A stretch of DNA of 64,000 bases from Halobacillus aidingensis (GTDB taxonomy: Bacteria; Bacillota; Bacilli; Bacillales; Halobacillaceae): assembly GCF_900104185.1 (NCBI RefSeq), contig NZ_FNIZ01000005.1:62001-126000 (forward strand), written 5' to 3'. Positions 17,963-27,144 of this stretch are shown piece after piece. The translations under genes and the position numbers were made by a program. The notes under the pieces are model-generated. The model ran no database searches and was not told where the DNA came from. It worked only from the letters and a program-made list of their open reading frames with translations. How positions within the stretch are numbered: the first letter of the stretch is position 1; every line of letters begins with the position of its first letter.

Positions 17963-18478
17963 ATGGCTGAAAAACAAAAGGACCAAAGACAACAAGAGCC
18001 ACAGCAAAGTGTCATAGCAAAAGCATTAGTCACAGGTTTTACTGCCGGGATTTTATGGAGTGGTTTAGGGGCATTCGCTTATTATTTCAATTTCACAGAG
18101 GTGTCTCCTGCATCCTTCATTTTCCGTTCTTTCTGGCAGACGGATTGGACCGGAACATGGCTTGCTGAAGTGTTAGCTGTGCTCATTGTCGGTATTTTAT
18201 CGTTGGGAACGGCTCTCATTTACTACCTTCTCTTGAAAAAAAGGAATGGCATGTGGCCAGGGGCCTTTTATGGAATAGGGCTATGGGCAATCGTTTATTT
18301 TCTATTGACCCCGATTTTTCCGGCAATTCCAACCTTTATGGAATTGAATAGTGATACATGGGTTACAACAGGCTGTTTATTTATTTTATACGGGGTTTTT
18401 ATCGGGTATTCCATTTCCTATGAATACAGAGAGTTCAATGAGACAGTGAATTCTTATTCAAATCAAGGGAGAGTATGA
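17963..18478 (+). CDS. yqhR: YqhR family membrane protein
   Basis: Encodes 171 residues with four hydrophobic segments (about 20-42, 67-92, 103-123 and 132-152) and a Gln/Lys-rich N-terminus. Matches the conserved membrane protein YqhR; the function is not known. The start at 17963 was preferred over 17918 because AGAGGTG lies 6 nt before it. The 340-nt gap upstream holds a hairpin at 17791-17818 but no clear gene. Confidence 0.85.
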   Translation: MAEKQKDQRQQEPQQSVIAKALVTGFTAGILWSGLGAFAYYFNFTEVSPASFIFRSFWQTDWTGTWLAEVLAVLIVGILSLGTALIYYLLLKKRNGMWPGAFYGIGLWAIVYFLLTPIFPAIPTFMELNSDTWVTTGCLFILYGVFIGYSISYEYREFNETVNSYSNQGRV

Positions 18479-18523
18479 TAAACTTAAAGTGTATGACAAT
18501 TTTGGAAATGGTGGGATTGGTGA

Positions 18524-18985
18524 ATGGGGAAGAAGCGGCTGTTTTTAATCAATGGGCCGAATTTGAATATGTTAGGCAAGAGGGAGCCGGATACGTACGG
18601 AAAAAAGTCTCTTGATGATGTTGTGACATTGGTGGAGCAAGCGGCCGCCGATTTTGGGTACGAAGTCACATCTTTTCAATCCAATCATGAGGGAGATCTC
18701 GTAGACTGGATTCAGCGGGCTGAAGAAGAAGCTGAGGGTATCATCATTAACCCCGCAGCTTATACACACACGAGCATCGCTTTACGGGATGCCATCAGTG
18801 CAATCTCAAAACCTGTGGTAGAGATCCATATTTCAAATGTCCATGAACGGGAATCTTTCCGCCACAACTCGATGTTAGCGCCGGTATGCTCAGGACAAGT
18901 GGTCGGATTTGGAATCGATGGCTACCGATTAGCAGCTTTGGGGATGATCCAAAAGATAGAAAGTGAAGGGAGAAATCATTCGTGA
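18524..18985 (+). CDS. aroQ: Type II 3-dehydroquinate dehydratase
   Basis: Encodes 153 residues, the full length. NGPNLNMLGKREPDTYG contains the catalytic Arg20 and Tyr25 in their usual spacing; NPAAYTHTS and HISNVHERE are the other active-site motifs. It dehydrates 3-dehydroquinate in the shikimate pathway. Overlaps yqhT by 4 nt (GTGA), so the pair is co-translated. Confidence 0.96.
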   Translation: MGKKRLFLINGPNLNMLGKREPDTYGKKSLDDVVTLVEQAAADFGYEVTSFQSNHEGDLVDWIQRAEEEAEGIIINPAAYTHTSIALRDAISAISKPVVEIHISNVHERESFRHNSMLAPVCSGQVVGFGIDGYRLAALGMIQKIESEGRNHS

Positions 18986-20043
18986 GTAAACTTTCAAATT
19001 TAAGAAAAGCAATTGCTTCAAATGAATTAGACGGTCTCTTAATTATGAGTCCGAAAAACAGAAGGTATATATCAGGTTTTACCGGTTCTTCCGGAGCTCT
19101 TTTAGTGACGAGGGATGACGCTGTTTTAATTACAGATTTCCGTTATACAGAACAAGCGGCAGAGCAAGCGAAAGAGTTTGAAATCCTTGAACATAAAACG
19201 CCTATGCCGAAAACGGTAGCCGAAAAAGTTAAAAAATTAGGATTGAAACGAATAGGGTTTGAAAAAGATCATGTCACCTACACCCTTTTTGAACAATATG
19301 ACGAAGCTTTAGAAGCAGAACTTGTCCCTACCTCAGGCCTTGTGGAAAAATTACGCTTGATTAAGACGGATGAGGAGATTAGTATATTAAAGGATGCCGT
19401 TAAGATTGCTGATGATGCTTTCGAACATATTCTTGGTTACATAAAGCCTGGTGTGAAGGAGATTGATGTATCGAATGAACTTGAGTTCTTCATGCGTAAA
19501 CAAGGGGCAACCTCTTCAAGTTTTGATATTATCGTTGCATCAGGATACCGTTCAGCTCTGCCTCACGGGGTGGCCTCTGATAAGGAAATCCAATCCGGAG
19601 AGCTTGTGACGCTCGATTTTGGTGCCCTTTACAAAGGGTATTGTTCTGATATTACAAGAACTGTAGCTGTAGGCGAAATCAATGATCAATTAAAGGAAAT
19701 CTATGATACCGTTTTACAAGCCCAGTTAAAAGGTATGGAAGGAATAAAAGAAGGCATCACCGGCAAGGAAGCGGATGCGCTGACACGTGATTATATTAAA
19801 GAAAAAGGGTATGGCGAGTATTTCGGTCACTCGACAGGTCATGGTATTGGTCTGGATGTCCATGAAGGTCCTGGACTTTCCTTCCGTTCTGATGTCACGC
19901 TTGAAGAAGGTATGGTCGTGACCGTAGAACCGGGCATTTATGTTCCGAATGTCGGCGGCTGCCGAATTGAAGATGATACAATCGTTACGAAAACAGGGAA
20001 TGAACGATTGAGCAAGTCTACCAAAGAATTAATCACGTTGTAA
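18982..20043 (+). CDS. yqhT: Xaa-Pro aminopeptidase-like peptidase YqhT (M24B)
   Basis: Encodes 353 residues: a creatinase-like N-terminal domain, then the pita-bread fold with metal ligands in LDFGALYKGYCSDITR, GHSTGHGIGLDVHEGP, VEPGIYV and RIEDD. It likely cleaves an N-terminal residue before proline. The GTG start overlaps the aroQ stop. It is followed by efp 18 nt later; the link to efp is conserved in Bacillales and fits proline metabolism, though direct evidence is lacking. Confidence 0.93.
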   Translation: MSKLSNLRKAIASNELDGLLIMSPKNRRYISGFTGSSGALLVTRDDAVLITDFRYTEQAAEQAKEFEILEHKTPMPKTVAEKVKKLGLKRIGFEKDHVTYTLFEQYDEALEAELVPTSGLVEKLRLIKTDEEISILKDAVKIADDAFEHILGYIKPGVKEIDVSNELEFFMRKQGATSSSFDIIVASGYRSALPHGVASDKEIQSGELVTLDFGALYKGYCSDITRTVAVGEINDQLKEIYDTVLQAQLKGMEGIKEGITGKEADALTRDYIKEKGYGEYFGHSTGHGIGLDVHEGPGLSFRSDVTLEEGMVVTVEPGIYVPNVGGCRIEDDTIVTKTGNERLSKSTKELITL

Positions 20044-20061
20044 TTAAAAGGAGGAAGTCAA

Positions 20062-20619
20062 ATGATTTCAGTAAACGATTTTCGTACAGGTCTGACGATT
20101 GAAGTAGAAGGTGATATCTGGCAAGTGATGGATTTCCAACACGTAAAGCCAGGGAAAGGCGCGGCTTTTGTTCGTTCGAAACTCCGCAACCTTCGCAATG
20201 GCAATATCCAGGAAAAAACGTTCCGTGGCGGTGAAAAAGTAGAGCGTGCTCACATTGAAAACCGTAAAATGCAATACCTATATGCTAATGGCGATATGCA
20301 TGCATTCATGGATATGGAGACATATGAGCAAGTGGAAATCCCTACAGCTACCATCCAGGAGCAGCTAAACTATTTGAAAGAGAACATGGAAGTTCAAATC
20401 CAGTCCTATGAAAGTGAAACCATCGGTGTCGAATTACCGAAGAACGTTGAGCTTGAAGTTACAGAAACAGAACCTGGAATTAAAGGCGATACAGCAAGCG
20501 GAGGTACAAAACCTGCAACGCTTGAAACTGGCCTTACTGTTCAAGTGCCATTCTTCATCAATGAAGGTGAAGTATTGGTCATCAGTACAACAGATGGCAA
20601 ATATGTATCCCGTGCATAA
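20062..20619 (+). CDS. efp: Translation elongation factor P
   Basis: Encodes 185 residues: a KOW-like domain I and two OB-fold domains, ending [10 protein letters not shown] as usual. The tip loop PGKGAAF places the modifiable Lys at 32, as in B. subtilis EF-P. It relieves ribosomes stalled on polyproline. AAGGAGG precedes the ATG. Confidence 0.97.
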   Translation: MISVNDFRTGLTIEVEGDIWQVMDFQHVKPGKGAAFVRSKLRNLRNGNIQEKTFRGGEKVERAHIENRKMQYLYANGDMHAFMDMETYEQVEIPTATIQEQLNYLKENMEVQIQSYESETIGVELPKNVELEVTETEPGIKGDTASGGTKPATLETGLTVQVPFFINEGEVLVISTTDGKYVSRA

Positions 20620-20633
20620 TCTTAATCTTCAAA

Positions 20634-20667
20634 AGAACTTGTCCAAACAGGGCAGGTTCTTTTTTTG
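20634..20667 (+). terminator. Rho-independent terminator after efp
   Basis: Stem AGAACTTGTCC/GGGCAGGTTCT with G-U pairs and an AAAC loop, followed by T7. Confidence 0.85.
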
Positions 20668-20711
20668 TGTTAAATATCCAGAAACCCCAAAGCGAATAAC
20701 TCCTCTTCCAT

Positions 20712-20972
20712 ATAAGCTCCCTTTTATTGAAGACTCAGTTACGAGAGTAAAGGGGGTCGTTTCTCACATACATCGAATGGGGTGGTTGGGAAGCTGCGAG
20801 ACTCCTGTGGGAGAAGGAGATGGCGAGATCATGCAGGACGTAGTCCGAGGAAGCTCGGCACTCCCCCACAGGAAAGCGAGTGGCTTCCTAGCCACCCCTG
20901 ACGCTCAACGCAGCAACGAACCCCTAAACATCTCGAAATCAAGTCTTCCACAATCCTGCCATATAGCTTAAT
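20712..20972. repeat. Family A intergenic repeat, single 261-bp unit
   Basis: Begins TAAGCTCCCTTTTATTGAAG with ACTCAGTTACGAGA and ends TCTCGAAATCAAGTCTTCC with ACAATCCTGCCATATAGCTTA. The two ends are inverted copies of the ends seen at 44056 and 44602, so this unit lies in the opposite orientation. The body holds GCGAGACTCCTGTGGGAG and CCCCCACAGGAAAGCGAG. It fills most of the 500-nt gap before spoIIIAA. An open frame through it is not credible as a gene. Confidence 0.85.
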
Positions 20973-21058
20973 AAGGGTATGGCAAGTAGTTTCTATCAAT
21001 CGCTCTATCACTCCTCTAGTTCCTCTCTCGAAATCTTCTAGTTTTATACCATTTCACA

Positions 21059-21087
21059 GTCATAAGCCCGTAAGAAGCACATACATA
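21059..21087 (+). promoter_or_regulatory. Candidate sigma-E promoter of the spoIIIA operon
   Basis: GTCATAA (21059-21065), 14 nt, then CATACATA (21080-21087). This fits the sigma-E consensus (KMATATT, 14-15 nt, CATACAnT) and lies 31 nt before spoIIIAA. The B. subtilis spoIIIA operon is known to be sigma-E dependent. Confidence 0.7.
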
Positions 21088-21118
21088 TGAAGTAAACCTA
21101 ATAAAGGAGTAGGAGAGG

Positions 21119-22096
21119 ATGAAGGAGATTTTACGTTTGTTCCCGCCCTCTATCCAACATCTCTTAAAAAGTGAGGTCCAGTGGAAGAGTGTGCAGGAGA
21201 TCCGTTTAAGGATTGGTCGTCCGATAGAGATTATTGAAAATAATCGTCATGATTCTATTGATACGGCAGTCATGACTGTTGATCACCTCTCTTTCGTCCT
21301 GAACCAGATCAGCCAGTTCTCACTCTATCGTTTCAAGGAAGAGTTGAAAGAAGGCTTTATTACGATTGAGGGTGGTCACAGGGTAGGTTTAGCAGGAAAG
21401 ACGAACACCCATCAAGATCATGTAGAAACGTTAAAGCACATATCCTTTATGAACATCAGGGTGGCAAGAGCTACTTCCGGAAATATTGAACCTCTCATTC
21501 CGTACCTTTATCAATCCGGGCGATGGATGAGTACGATGGTCATCGGGCCCCCGCATTCAGGGAAAACAACACTTCTTCGGGAATTGGGGCGTTACATTGG
21601 ATCCAATCAAGAGGGGTATCGAGCAGCAAAGGTCGCCATTGTGGACGAGCGTTCCGAAATTGCAGCAAGCATGAGGGGGGTTCCTCAGCTGGATGTCGGG
21701 TTCCGCACAGATGTGATGGATGCTTGTCCTAAAGCAGAAGGCATGATGATGATGATCCGTTCCATGTCACCAGAAGTGTTAATTGTAGATGAAATTGGTG
21801 GACAAAAAGATGCGGAAGCTGTCCGGGAGGCGACTTATACAGGGGTAGAGGTCATTTGCAGCATTCATGGTAAAAGTTTTTCGGGTGTAAAGAAGCGTCC
21901 ATCAGCAAAACAGTTGATGGAGGAGGAAGTATTTCAACGTTATGTTGTCCTGGATCGAATGTCATCTCAAAGAGAAAGAAATTGGACAGTACTTGATCAA
22001 ACGGGAGAAGTACTGGGTCATGGCAAGGGGAGGGGATCGGATGCAATGGATCGGAGCCGTCATCGTATTGACCGTTACGACCTGGGCAGGGTTTGA
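21119..22096 (+). CDS. spoIIIAA: Stage III sporulation protein AA (secretion-type ATPase)
   Basis: Encodes 325 residues. Walker A GPPHSGKTT (about 143-151), Walker B VLIVDEIGG (about 220-228) and a conserved R-finger region mark an ATPase related to type II/IV secretion ATPases. It energises the SpoIIIA-SpoIIQ channel between mother cell and forespore. AAAGGAG lies 9 nt before the ATG. The last 56 nt overlap spoIIIAB. Confidence 0.96.
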   Translation: MKEILRLFPPSIQHLLKSEVQWKSVQEIRLRIGRPIEIIENNRHDSIDTAVMTVDHLSFVLNQISQFSLYRFKEELKEGFITIEGGHRVGLAGKTNTHQDHVETLKHISFMNIRVARATSGNIEPLIPYLYQSGRWMSTMVIGPPHSGKTTLLRELGRYIGSNQEGYRAAKVAIVDERSEIAASMRGVPQLDVGFRTDVMDACPKAEGMMMMIRSMSPEVLIVDEIGGQKDAEAVREATYTGVEVICSIHGKSFSGVKKRPSAKQLMEEEVFQRYVVLDRMSSQRERNWTVLDQTGEVLGHGKGRGSDAMDRSRHRIDRYDLGRV

Positions 22097-22550
22097 TATG
22101 GCTTCCCGTTTCAAGAAGCGCCCAGGTCATATTCGCCAATGGAAAAATGCATTACAGATGATAGAAGCAGAGATGGTCTATGGACAGTCTTCGCTTTTGG
22201 AAGTGTGTGAAAATTTATCTACACATTTACCGAAACCTATAAACCAGTTCTTTGAAGGGATCCTGAACGAAAATGGAGTCTGGGATGACTTCTATTCCTT
22301 ATGGTCCAAGGAGTTAAAGAAACACTGGTCGCTGAACGCAATGTCGAAAAACGAATTTGAAATACTGATGCAGTTTGGGAGGACGCTTGGACAGCACGAC
22401 CTGGAGCAGCAGCAAAAACAGATTCAACTTACCATCCATCACCTGGACCGCGAACTTCATGATGCCCTGGAAGTCGGTGATCAATATCAGAAGATGGCGA
22501 AAGGGATGGGGATATTAAGCGGGCTGCTCGTCATCATTTTAATCATTTAG
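22041..22550 (+). CDS. spoIIIAB: Stage III sporulation protein AB
   Basis: Encodes 169 residues: an N-terminal membrane helix, a helical cytoplasmic region resembling GspF-type platform domains, and a C-terminal membrane helix (MGILSGLLVIILII). The ATG at 22041 with GGGGAGGGG upstream was taken; the frame is open further upstream but overlaps spoIIIAA more deeply. Confidence 0.93.
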   Translation: MQWIGAVIVLTVTTWAGFDMASRFKKRPGHIRQWKNALQMIEAEMVYGQSSLLEVCENLSTHLPKPINQFFEGILNENGVWDDFYSLWSKELKKHWSLNAMSKNEFEILMQFGRTLGQHDLEQQQKQIQLTIHHLDRELHDALEVGDQYQKMAKGMGILSGLLVIILII

Positions 22551-22599
22551 CTCGTTTCGTAAGGTAATCATGGATTTTACAAAAGGGGGAAGAGGCATT

Positions 22600-22806
22600 G
22601 TGCTCCAAGATGCAACGATATTATTCCAAATCGCTGGTGTAGGTATTATTGTCGCGATGATCCATAGCATCCTGAAACAGATGGGAAAAGAAGAGATTGC
22701 ACAGGCTGTGACGTTGACAGGTTTCATCATTGTATTATTCATCGTCCTTCACAGGCTCGCCGATCTGTTTCAAGAAATCAAGTCTGTATTTCTTTATCAG
22801 GGGTAA
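22600..22806 (+). CDS. spoIIIAC: Stage III sporulation protein AC
   Basis: Encodes 68 residues, exactly the family length, when started at the GTG at 22600 (AAGGGGGAAGAGG upstream). Two membrane helices; the motif FQIAGVGIIVAMIHSILKQM is typical of SpoIIIAC. A component of the sporulation channel membrane base. Confidence 0.93.
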   Translation: MLQDATILFQIAGVGIIVAMIHSILKQMGKEEIAQAVTLTGFIIVLFIVLHRLADLFQEIKSVFLYQG

Positions 22807-22809
22807 CCC

Positions 22810-23202
22810 ATGGATATCATTCAAATTGTCTCATTAGGATTAGTTGCGGCCCTATTGATTTTACTCTTAAAGGAACACAAATCTTCGGTCGCTTTTCTTC
22901 TCCTTTTATTTACAGTCATCATCCTGTTCTTAACCATTCTTGATCAGGTCAGGCATATCTTTGCACTGTTGTCTTACATGGCAGAAAAGGCTCAGGTTGA
23001 GCCTGTGTATTTCAAGACGATCCTGAAAATTATCGGCATAGCCTATATTGCAGAATTTGGAGCTCAGCTTATCCGGGATGCTGGACTCAACTCCTTGGCT
23101 TCTAAAGTGGAATTAGCAGGAAAATTGTTTATATTGATGCTTGCCATACCGATTGTTACAGCTGTCATCGAGACCATTTTGGATTTTATTCCAGGGGCAT
23201 AG
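22810..23202 (+). CDS. spoIIIAD: Stage III sporulation protein AD
   Basis: Encodes 130 residues with three to four membrane helices and the conserved AEFGAQLIRDAGLNSLASKV segment. Starts 3 nt after spoIIIAC. Forms part of the channel base together with AC and AE. Confidence 0.93.
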   Translation: MDIIQIVSLGLVAALLILLLKEHKSSVAFLLLLFTVIILFLTILDQVRHIFALLSYMAEKAQVEPVYFKTILKIIGIAYIAEFGAQLIRDAGLNSLASKVELAGKLFILMLAIPIVTAVIETILDFIPGA

Positions 23203-23221
23203 GAAACTCGGGAGGGATGCC

Positions 23222-24388
23222 ATGAAACGGATATTGTTGTGTTGCCTAATTGTTATCGTTTGCTTGAGCGCTCCAATCGTCGTTGCTGCGTCTCCCTCCC
23301 CTGCAGATTCTGACATTTCTATGCTCGACCATGTCTCCACAGAAGAGTTGGAGGAAAATTGGAATCAATTGAATCAGCAGTATGGAGATTATCTACCCAG
23401 CTTTCATACGAATAATTTTCGTGAATTTATTGAAAGTGAAAGTTCCGTTGAATCATCGGATTGGTTTTCTGGGATTCTGGAGTTCTTTTTCCATGAGCTT
23501 CTCTTAAACGGAAAGTTGCTTGCTTCCTTATTGTTTTTAACATTATTCAGTACTTTGCTTCATTCGGTGCAGTCAGCATTCGAAAATTCTGTAGTAAGTA
23601 AGATTGCCTACATGGTGGTTTATCTTGTTTTATTGACACTTGCACTTGAGAGTTTCCGGCAAGTCATTGAATACACACTAGGGGCCATTGAACGGATGAG
23701 CAGCTTCATGATCGGATTGATTCCTCTTCTTCTAGGAATCATGGCTTCATTCAGTCACTTGATGTCGATTTCCTTTTTTCACCCTATTATCATTGCACTC
23801 GTCCAATCCAGTGGCCTGCTAGTCAAATACTTACTCATCCCATTGTTTGCATCCTCCGCTCTCTTGCTGATTGTGGGAAGTTTGAATGAGACGTATAAAG
23901 TGGATCAACTGGCTGAACTTCTGAGGAAAACTGGCATGGCGATCATGGGTGTTTTTTTAACCATATTTCTTGGAGTGATATCTGTCCAGGGGACGGTGAC
24001 CGCGGTCCAAGATGGCATTACGATGAAAACGGCTCGCTTTGTCACAGGAAATTTTGTACCCGTTGTCGGGAGATTGTTTACGGATGCCACCGATACAATC
24101 CTTGGGGCTTCCCTTGTACTAAAAAACACACTAGGAATTGCGGGTGTCGTCATATTACTAGGAATCGCAGTATTTCCTGCTATTAAAGTGTTAGCCATAG
24201 CGCTGATCTATAAAATTGCAGCAGCTCTTCTTCAGCCGCTGGGAGACGGGCCGATCATCCAGGCGATGGATGTCGTCAGCAGGCACATTTTTTATATATT
24301 CGCAGCACTACTAATGGTTTCCATGATGTTCTTTCTTGTCATCGTCATCATGGTGGCGGCAAGTAACATTACGATGATGGTCAGATAG
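23222..24388 (+). CDS. spoIIIAE: Stage III sporulation protein AE
   Basis: Encodes 388 residues: a signal peptide (MKRILLCCLIVIVCLSAPIVVAA), an extracytoplasmic stretch of about 80 residues, then seven or so membrane helices. The start at 23222 has GGGAGGG upstream. Polytopic membrane component of the SpoIIIA channel, required for late sigma-G activity in B. subtilis. Confidence 0.95.
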   Translation: MKRILLCCLIVIVCLSAPIVVAASPSPADSDISMLDHVSTEELEENWNQLNQQYGDYLPSFHTNNFREFIESESSVESSDWFSGILEFFFHELLLNGKLLASLLFLTLFSTLLHSVQSAFENSVVSKIAYMVVYLVLLTLALESFRQVIEYTLGAIERMSSFMIGLIPLLLGIMASFSHLMSISFFHPIIIALVQSSGLLVKYLLIPLFASSALLLIVGSLNETYKVDQLAELLRKTGMAIMGVFLTIFLGVISVQGTVTAVQDGITMKTARFVTGNFVPVVGRLFTDATDTILGASLVLKNTLGIAGVVILLGIAVFPAIKVLAIALIYKIAAALLQPLGDGPIIQAMDVVSRHIFYIFAALLMVSMMFFLVIVIMVAASNITMMVR

Positions 24389-24398
24389 GGTGGTGAAC

Positions 24399-25001
24399 AT
24401 GGAATATCTCATTGAGTGGATCACAAAAATTGTTCTGTTTCTCTTATTAGCGATGGTAGCTGATGCCCTTCTCCCGTCTGGCGTCATGAAGAAGTACGCC
24501 CGGCTGGTCATGTCTATTTTGCTACTACTGATCTTTATGGGGCCGCTTTTACAAATTTTAAATATTGATCCTGATCGCCTTGTCCAACGTGCAGATCAGA
24601 CAATGCAGCAACAATTGGACGCAGAAGTTTTCGAGGAAAATGTAGAATCCAAGAAAAATGAAATACTCGCCGGACAAGATGCATATAAATTAGAACAAGT
24701 TACCCAGGCTCTTGCAGCTGAAATTGAAACACCATTAAAAGAAGAGCAAAACTTGGTTCTCGTCGATGTGGAAATGAGCTTCCATCAACAACCCTACAGT
24801 TTGGAAACGTTGGACAAGCTGACCCTCACACTTACTCGTAATGAACTGACCCAGTCGGTCGAAGATGTAGAGATCTCTGTCATGGATGAAGGGGATACAG
24901 AAGAAGAAAAGCAAGATCCAGAATTATTAAAGTGGGTCGCTGACTATCTTGACTTGAACAAAGAACAAATCATTATCCGCTGGGAGGATGAGGATGAATA
25001 A
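24399..25001 (+). CDS. spoIIIAF: Stage III sporulation protein AF
   Basis: Encodes 200 residues: two N-terminal membrane helices (about 7-24 and 36-53), then a soluble domain of ring-building type. The ATG at 24399 follows AGGGTGG; a GTG at 24390 lies within that site. The gene overlaps spoIIIAG by 8 nt. Confidence 0.92.
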   Translation: MEYLIEWITKIVLFLLLAMVADALLPSGVMKKYARLVMSILLLLIFMGPLLQILNIDPDRLVQRADQTMQQQLDAEVFEENVESKKNEILAGQDAYKLEQVTQALAAEIETPLKEEQNLVLVDVEMSFHQQPYSLETLDKLTLTLTRNELTQSVEDVEISVMDEGDTEEEKQDPELLKWVADYLDLNKEQIIIRWEDEDE

Positions 25002-25623
25002 ATGGTGGAACAAGCTGACGGAACCTCTATCAAACAAAGAGGGGAGAAAGCTGAATAAAACGAAGTATTTGATTGCCATTGGCATTATTGGAGTGTTGAT
25101 TATCTTAACAAGCAATTGGTTTCAGCCGAGCGATCCTCCTTCACCGGCTCTTGATGAAGGAAATGTCCAAAGTCAATCAGGAGAGGGCGCAGCGGCTGCA
25201 CAAACTCCTGAAATGACGGACTCTATTTCACAGTTGGAAAAAGAATACGAAAAACAGCTCAAGCCTCTTCTTGAAAACATTCAAGGGGTGAGTGCTGTGG
25301 ACATTATGATCAATCTGTCATCGACACATAAAAAAGTGTACGATAAAAATTTAATCGTCGGAAAACAAACCACTAAGGAAAATGATAAGAACGGAGGGGA
25401 ACGTGAAATTGAGGATTATTCGAGAGAACAGCAGCTAGTTCTCGTCCGCCAAGGCGATCGAGAAGTTCCGCTGCTAACGCAAACATCTAAGCCGGACGTA
25501 AGTGGGGTTTTCGTAACAGCCGAGGGGGTCGATCAAATGCAGGTGAAAGCGTGGGTGGTGGAAGCTGTCTCTAGAGTTTTGGATGTCCCGACTCACAGGA
25601 TTTCTGTTTTGCCTAAACAATAA
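24994..25623 (+). CDS. spoIIIAG: Stage III sporulation protein AG
   Basis: Encodes 209 residues: one membrane helix (about 25-42), a linker, and a ring-building motif domain at the C-terminal half with the insertion that forms the large ring in B. subtilis. Starts at 24994 behind GGGAGG. Forms a ring of the mother cell-forespore channel. Confidence 0.93.
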   Translation: MNKWWNKLTEPLSNKEGRKLNKTKYLIAIGIIGVLIILTSNWFQPSDPPSPALDEGNVQSQSGEGAAAAQTPEMTDSISQLEKEYEKQLKPLLENIQGVSAVDIMINLSSTHKKVYDKNLIVGKQTTKENDKNGGEREIEDYSREQQLVLVRQGDREVPLLTQTSKPDVSGVFVTAEGVDQMQVKAWVVEAVSRVLDVPTHRISVLPKQ

Positions 25624-25635
25624 GGAGGGGTTACT

Positions 25636-26187
25636 TTGGTTAAAAAACAAACAGTTTGGTTGTTGACAATGTTGAGTCTCTTGATTGTTCTAAGTGTATA
25701 TTACATGACATCCCCGGACAATGGTGAAATGGCCTTCATCCAGGAAGACGAATGGGCAGAAATTACAGAAGACGCAGCAGGAGAAGAGGGTGTGGAAACC
25801 ACAGGTGATGGCACGGTCATTTCGCAAATTTCTACAGATGAACTTTTCTCAGCAATCCGTTTGGATATGCAAAATCAACGGGATCAAATGCAAGAACAGC
25901 TATCCGAAATCGTTGCCTCCAGTGACTTTAGTACAGAAGAGAAAAATGAAGCCTTAGAAAAAATGGAAACAATCAAAGCAAACCAATCCAAAGAATCCAT
26001 CATCGAAAATACAATCCGTGCAAGTGCATCCTATGATGATGTACTAGTAAGAGCGGAAGATGACGTCGTCCACGTTACAGTAAAAGCGGATGAGTTATCG
26101 AAGACAGAAACGAACAACATCATTCAAATGGTCTCCGATGAATTCGGGCAAAAAGAAGTCCAAGTCCAATTCCAGCCAGCAGGCTGA
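25636..26187 (+). CDS. spoIIIAH: Stage III sporulation protein AH
   Basis: Encodes 183 residues: one N-terminal membrane helix (about 7-24), an acidic linker, and a C-terminal ring-building domain of the EscJ/PrgK kind. It binds forespore SpoIIQ across the intermembrane space. Starts with TTG at 25636 with AAGGAGGGG upstream. Last gene of the operon. Confidence 0.95.
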   Translation: MVKKQTVWLLTMLSLLIVLSVYYMTSPDNGEMAFIQEDEWAEITEDAAGEEGVETTGDGTVISQISTDELFSAIRLDMQNQRDQMQEQLSEIVASSDFSTEEKNEALEKMETIKANQSKESIIENTIRASASYDDVLVRAEDDVVHVTVKADELSKTETNNIIQMVSDEFGQKEVQVQFQPAG

Positions 26188-26195
26188 AAATAAAA

Positions 26196-26236
26196 CAAAA
26201 GCCTCACTCCTTCAAAAAAAGAGTGAGGCTTTTTTA
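26196..26236 (+). terminator. Rho-independent terminator after spoIIIAH
   Basis: Stem AAGCCTCACTC/GAGTGAGGCTT with T6 after it. Confidence 0.92.
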
Positions 26237-26263
26237 TCGTTTTCCTTCATTTATTATTAAGCT

Positions 26264-27006
26264 ATCTGGCAGGATTTTGGAAGACTCAGTTTCGAGACTT
26301 TTTGAGTGGATGGGGGCTGCGGGGAATAGCTCGCTTTCCGCGGGAGCGCGGTGAGCCTCCTCGGACTGCGCCCTGTGGGGTCTCACCCTGCACTTTTTTC
26401 CCGCAGGGGTCTCGCCATTCCCCTCCGCCCCTTTGCCGTGTGAGTGTCTCGAAACCACCTCAACAATCTTCTCACTTCCAACTGAATGGATATGCATCGT
26501 TTGAACACCTGTGCCAGGTATTTATCTCCCAAACGCCTGATATAGAGCGTTTTTACCTACAGTCCATGATGACTGGAAGACACCCAGTTCCGGTATAGGA
26601 TTTCGTTTCTCTTCCACATGGAATGGGGGGGTGGGAAGCTGCGAGACTCCTGGATAAAGGAGCTCGCCACTCCCCACAGGAAAGCGAGTAACAAACCCCT
26701 ACACCAGTAGAGAATGCCTTTCACTATCCTGGAATTATACGCATAAAACGCTGTATAGCAAGATTGACGCAACCAAAATAGCCATCGGGGGAGTTCGTTT
26801 TTCTTCTATTTTCACTGGATAAAAGCTGCTTATTCTGGATGTGGTTTCGAGATACTTATATGGTCAAGGGGCGGAGGGAAACGGTGAGACCCCGGAAGGC
26901 GTAGCCTGAGGAGGCTCACCGCCCGCCCCATGGAAAGCGAATCTTTTCCCGGAGCCCCTAGAATCACACAAACATCTCGAAACTGAGTCTTCCAGAAAAG
27001 GGAGCT
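26264..27006. repeat. Composite family A repeat (three units)
   Basis: The 900-nt gap between spoIIIAH and accB is almost filled by this element. It opens CTGGCAGGATTTTGGAAGAC, then a unit (26266-26460) in one direction, a 140-nt spacer (CCAGGTATTTATCTCCC and ATGATGACTGGAAGACA), a short opposite unit (26605-26700), and a third unit (26845-26990) ending CTCGAAACTGAGTCTTCCAG with AAAAGGGAGCTA. The first unit, the spacer and the second unit are repeated with the same order at 44056-44604. No transposase or credible ORF. Confidence 0.85.
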
Positions 27007-27144
27007 ATTGTGGAATAGTTGTCAGAATATTACTGGGGGTTATTCTTGAAGCGAGTTGCAGGGAGGTGGTAATGTATAATAGAATATGAAGAGGTATTAG
27101 TACCAGTTTATAAAAAGTAACTTTACATAAGAGGGGTGCCACAA

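Noticed and set aside
20408-20971. 187-codon frame running from inside efp through the repeat
   Set aside because: It begins in another frame of efp and continues through repeat and terminator sequence.
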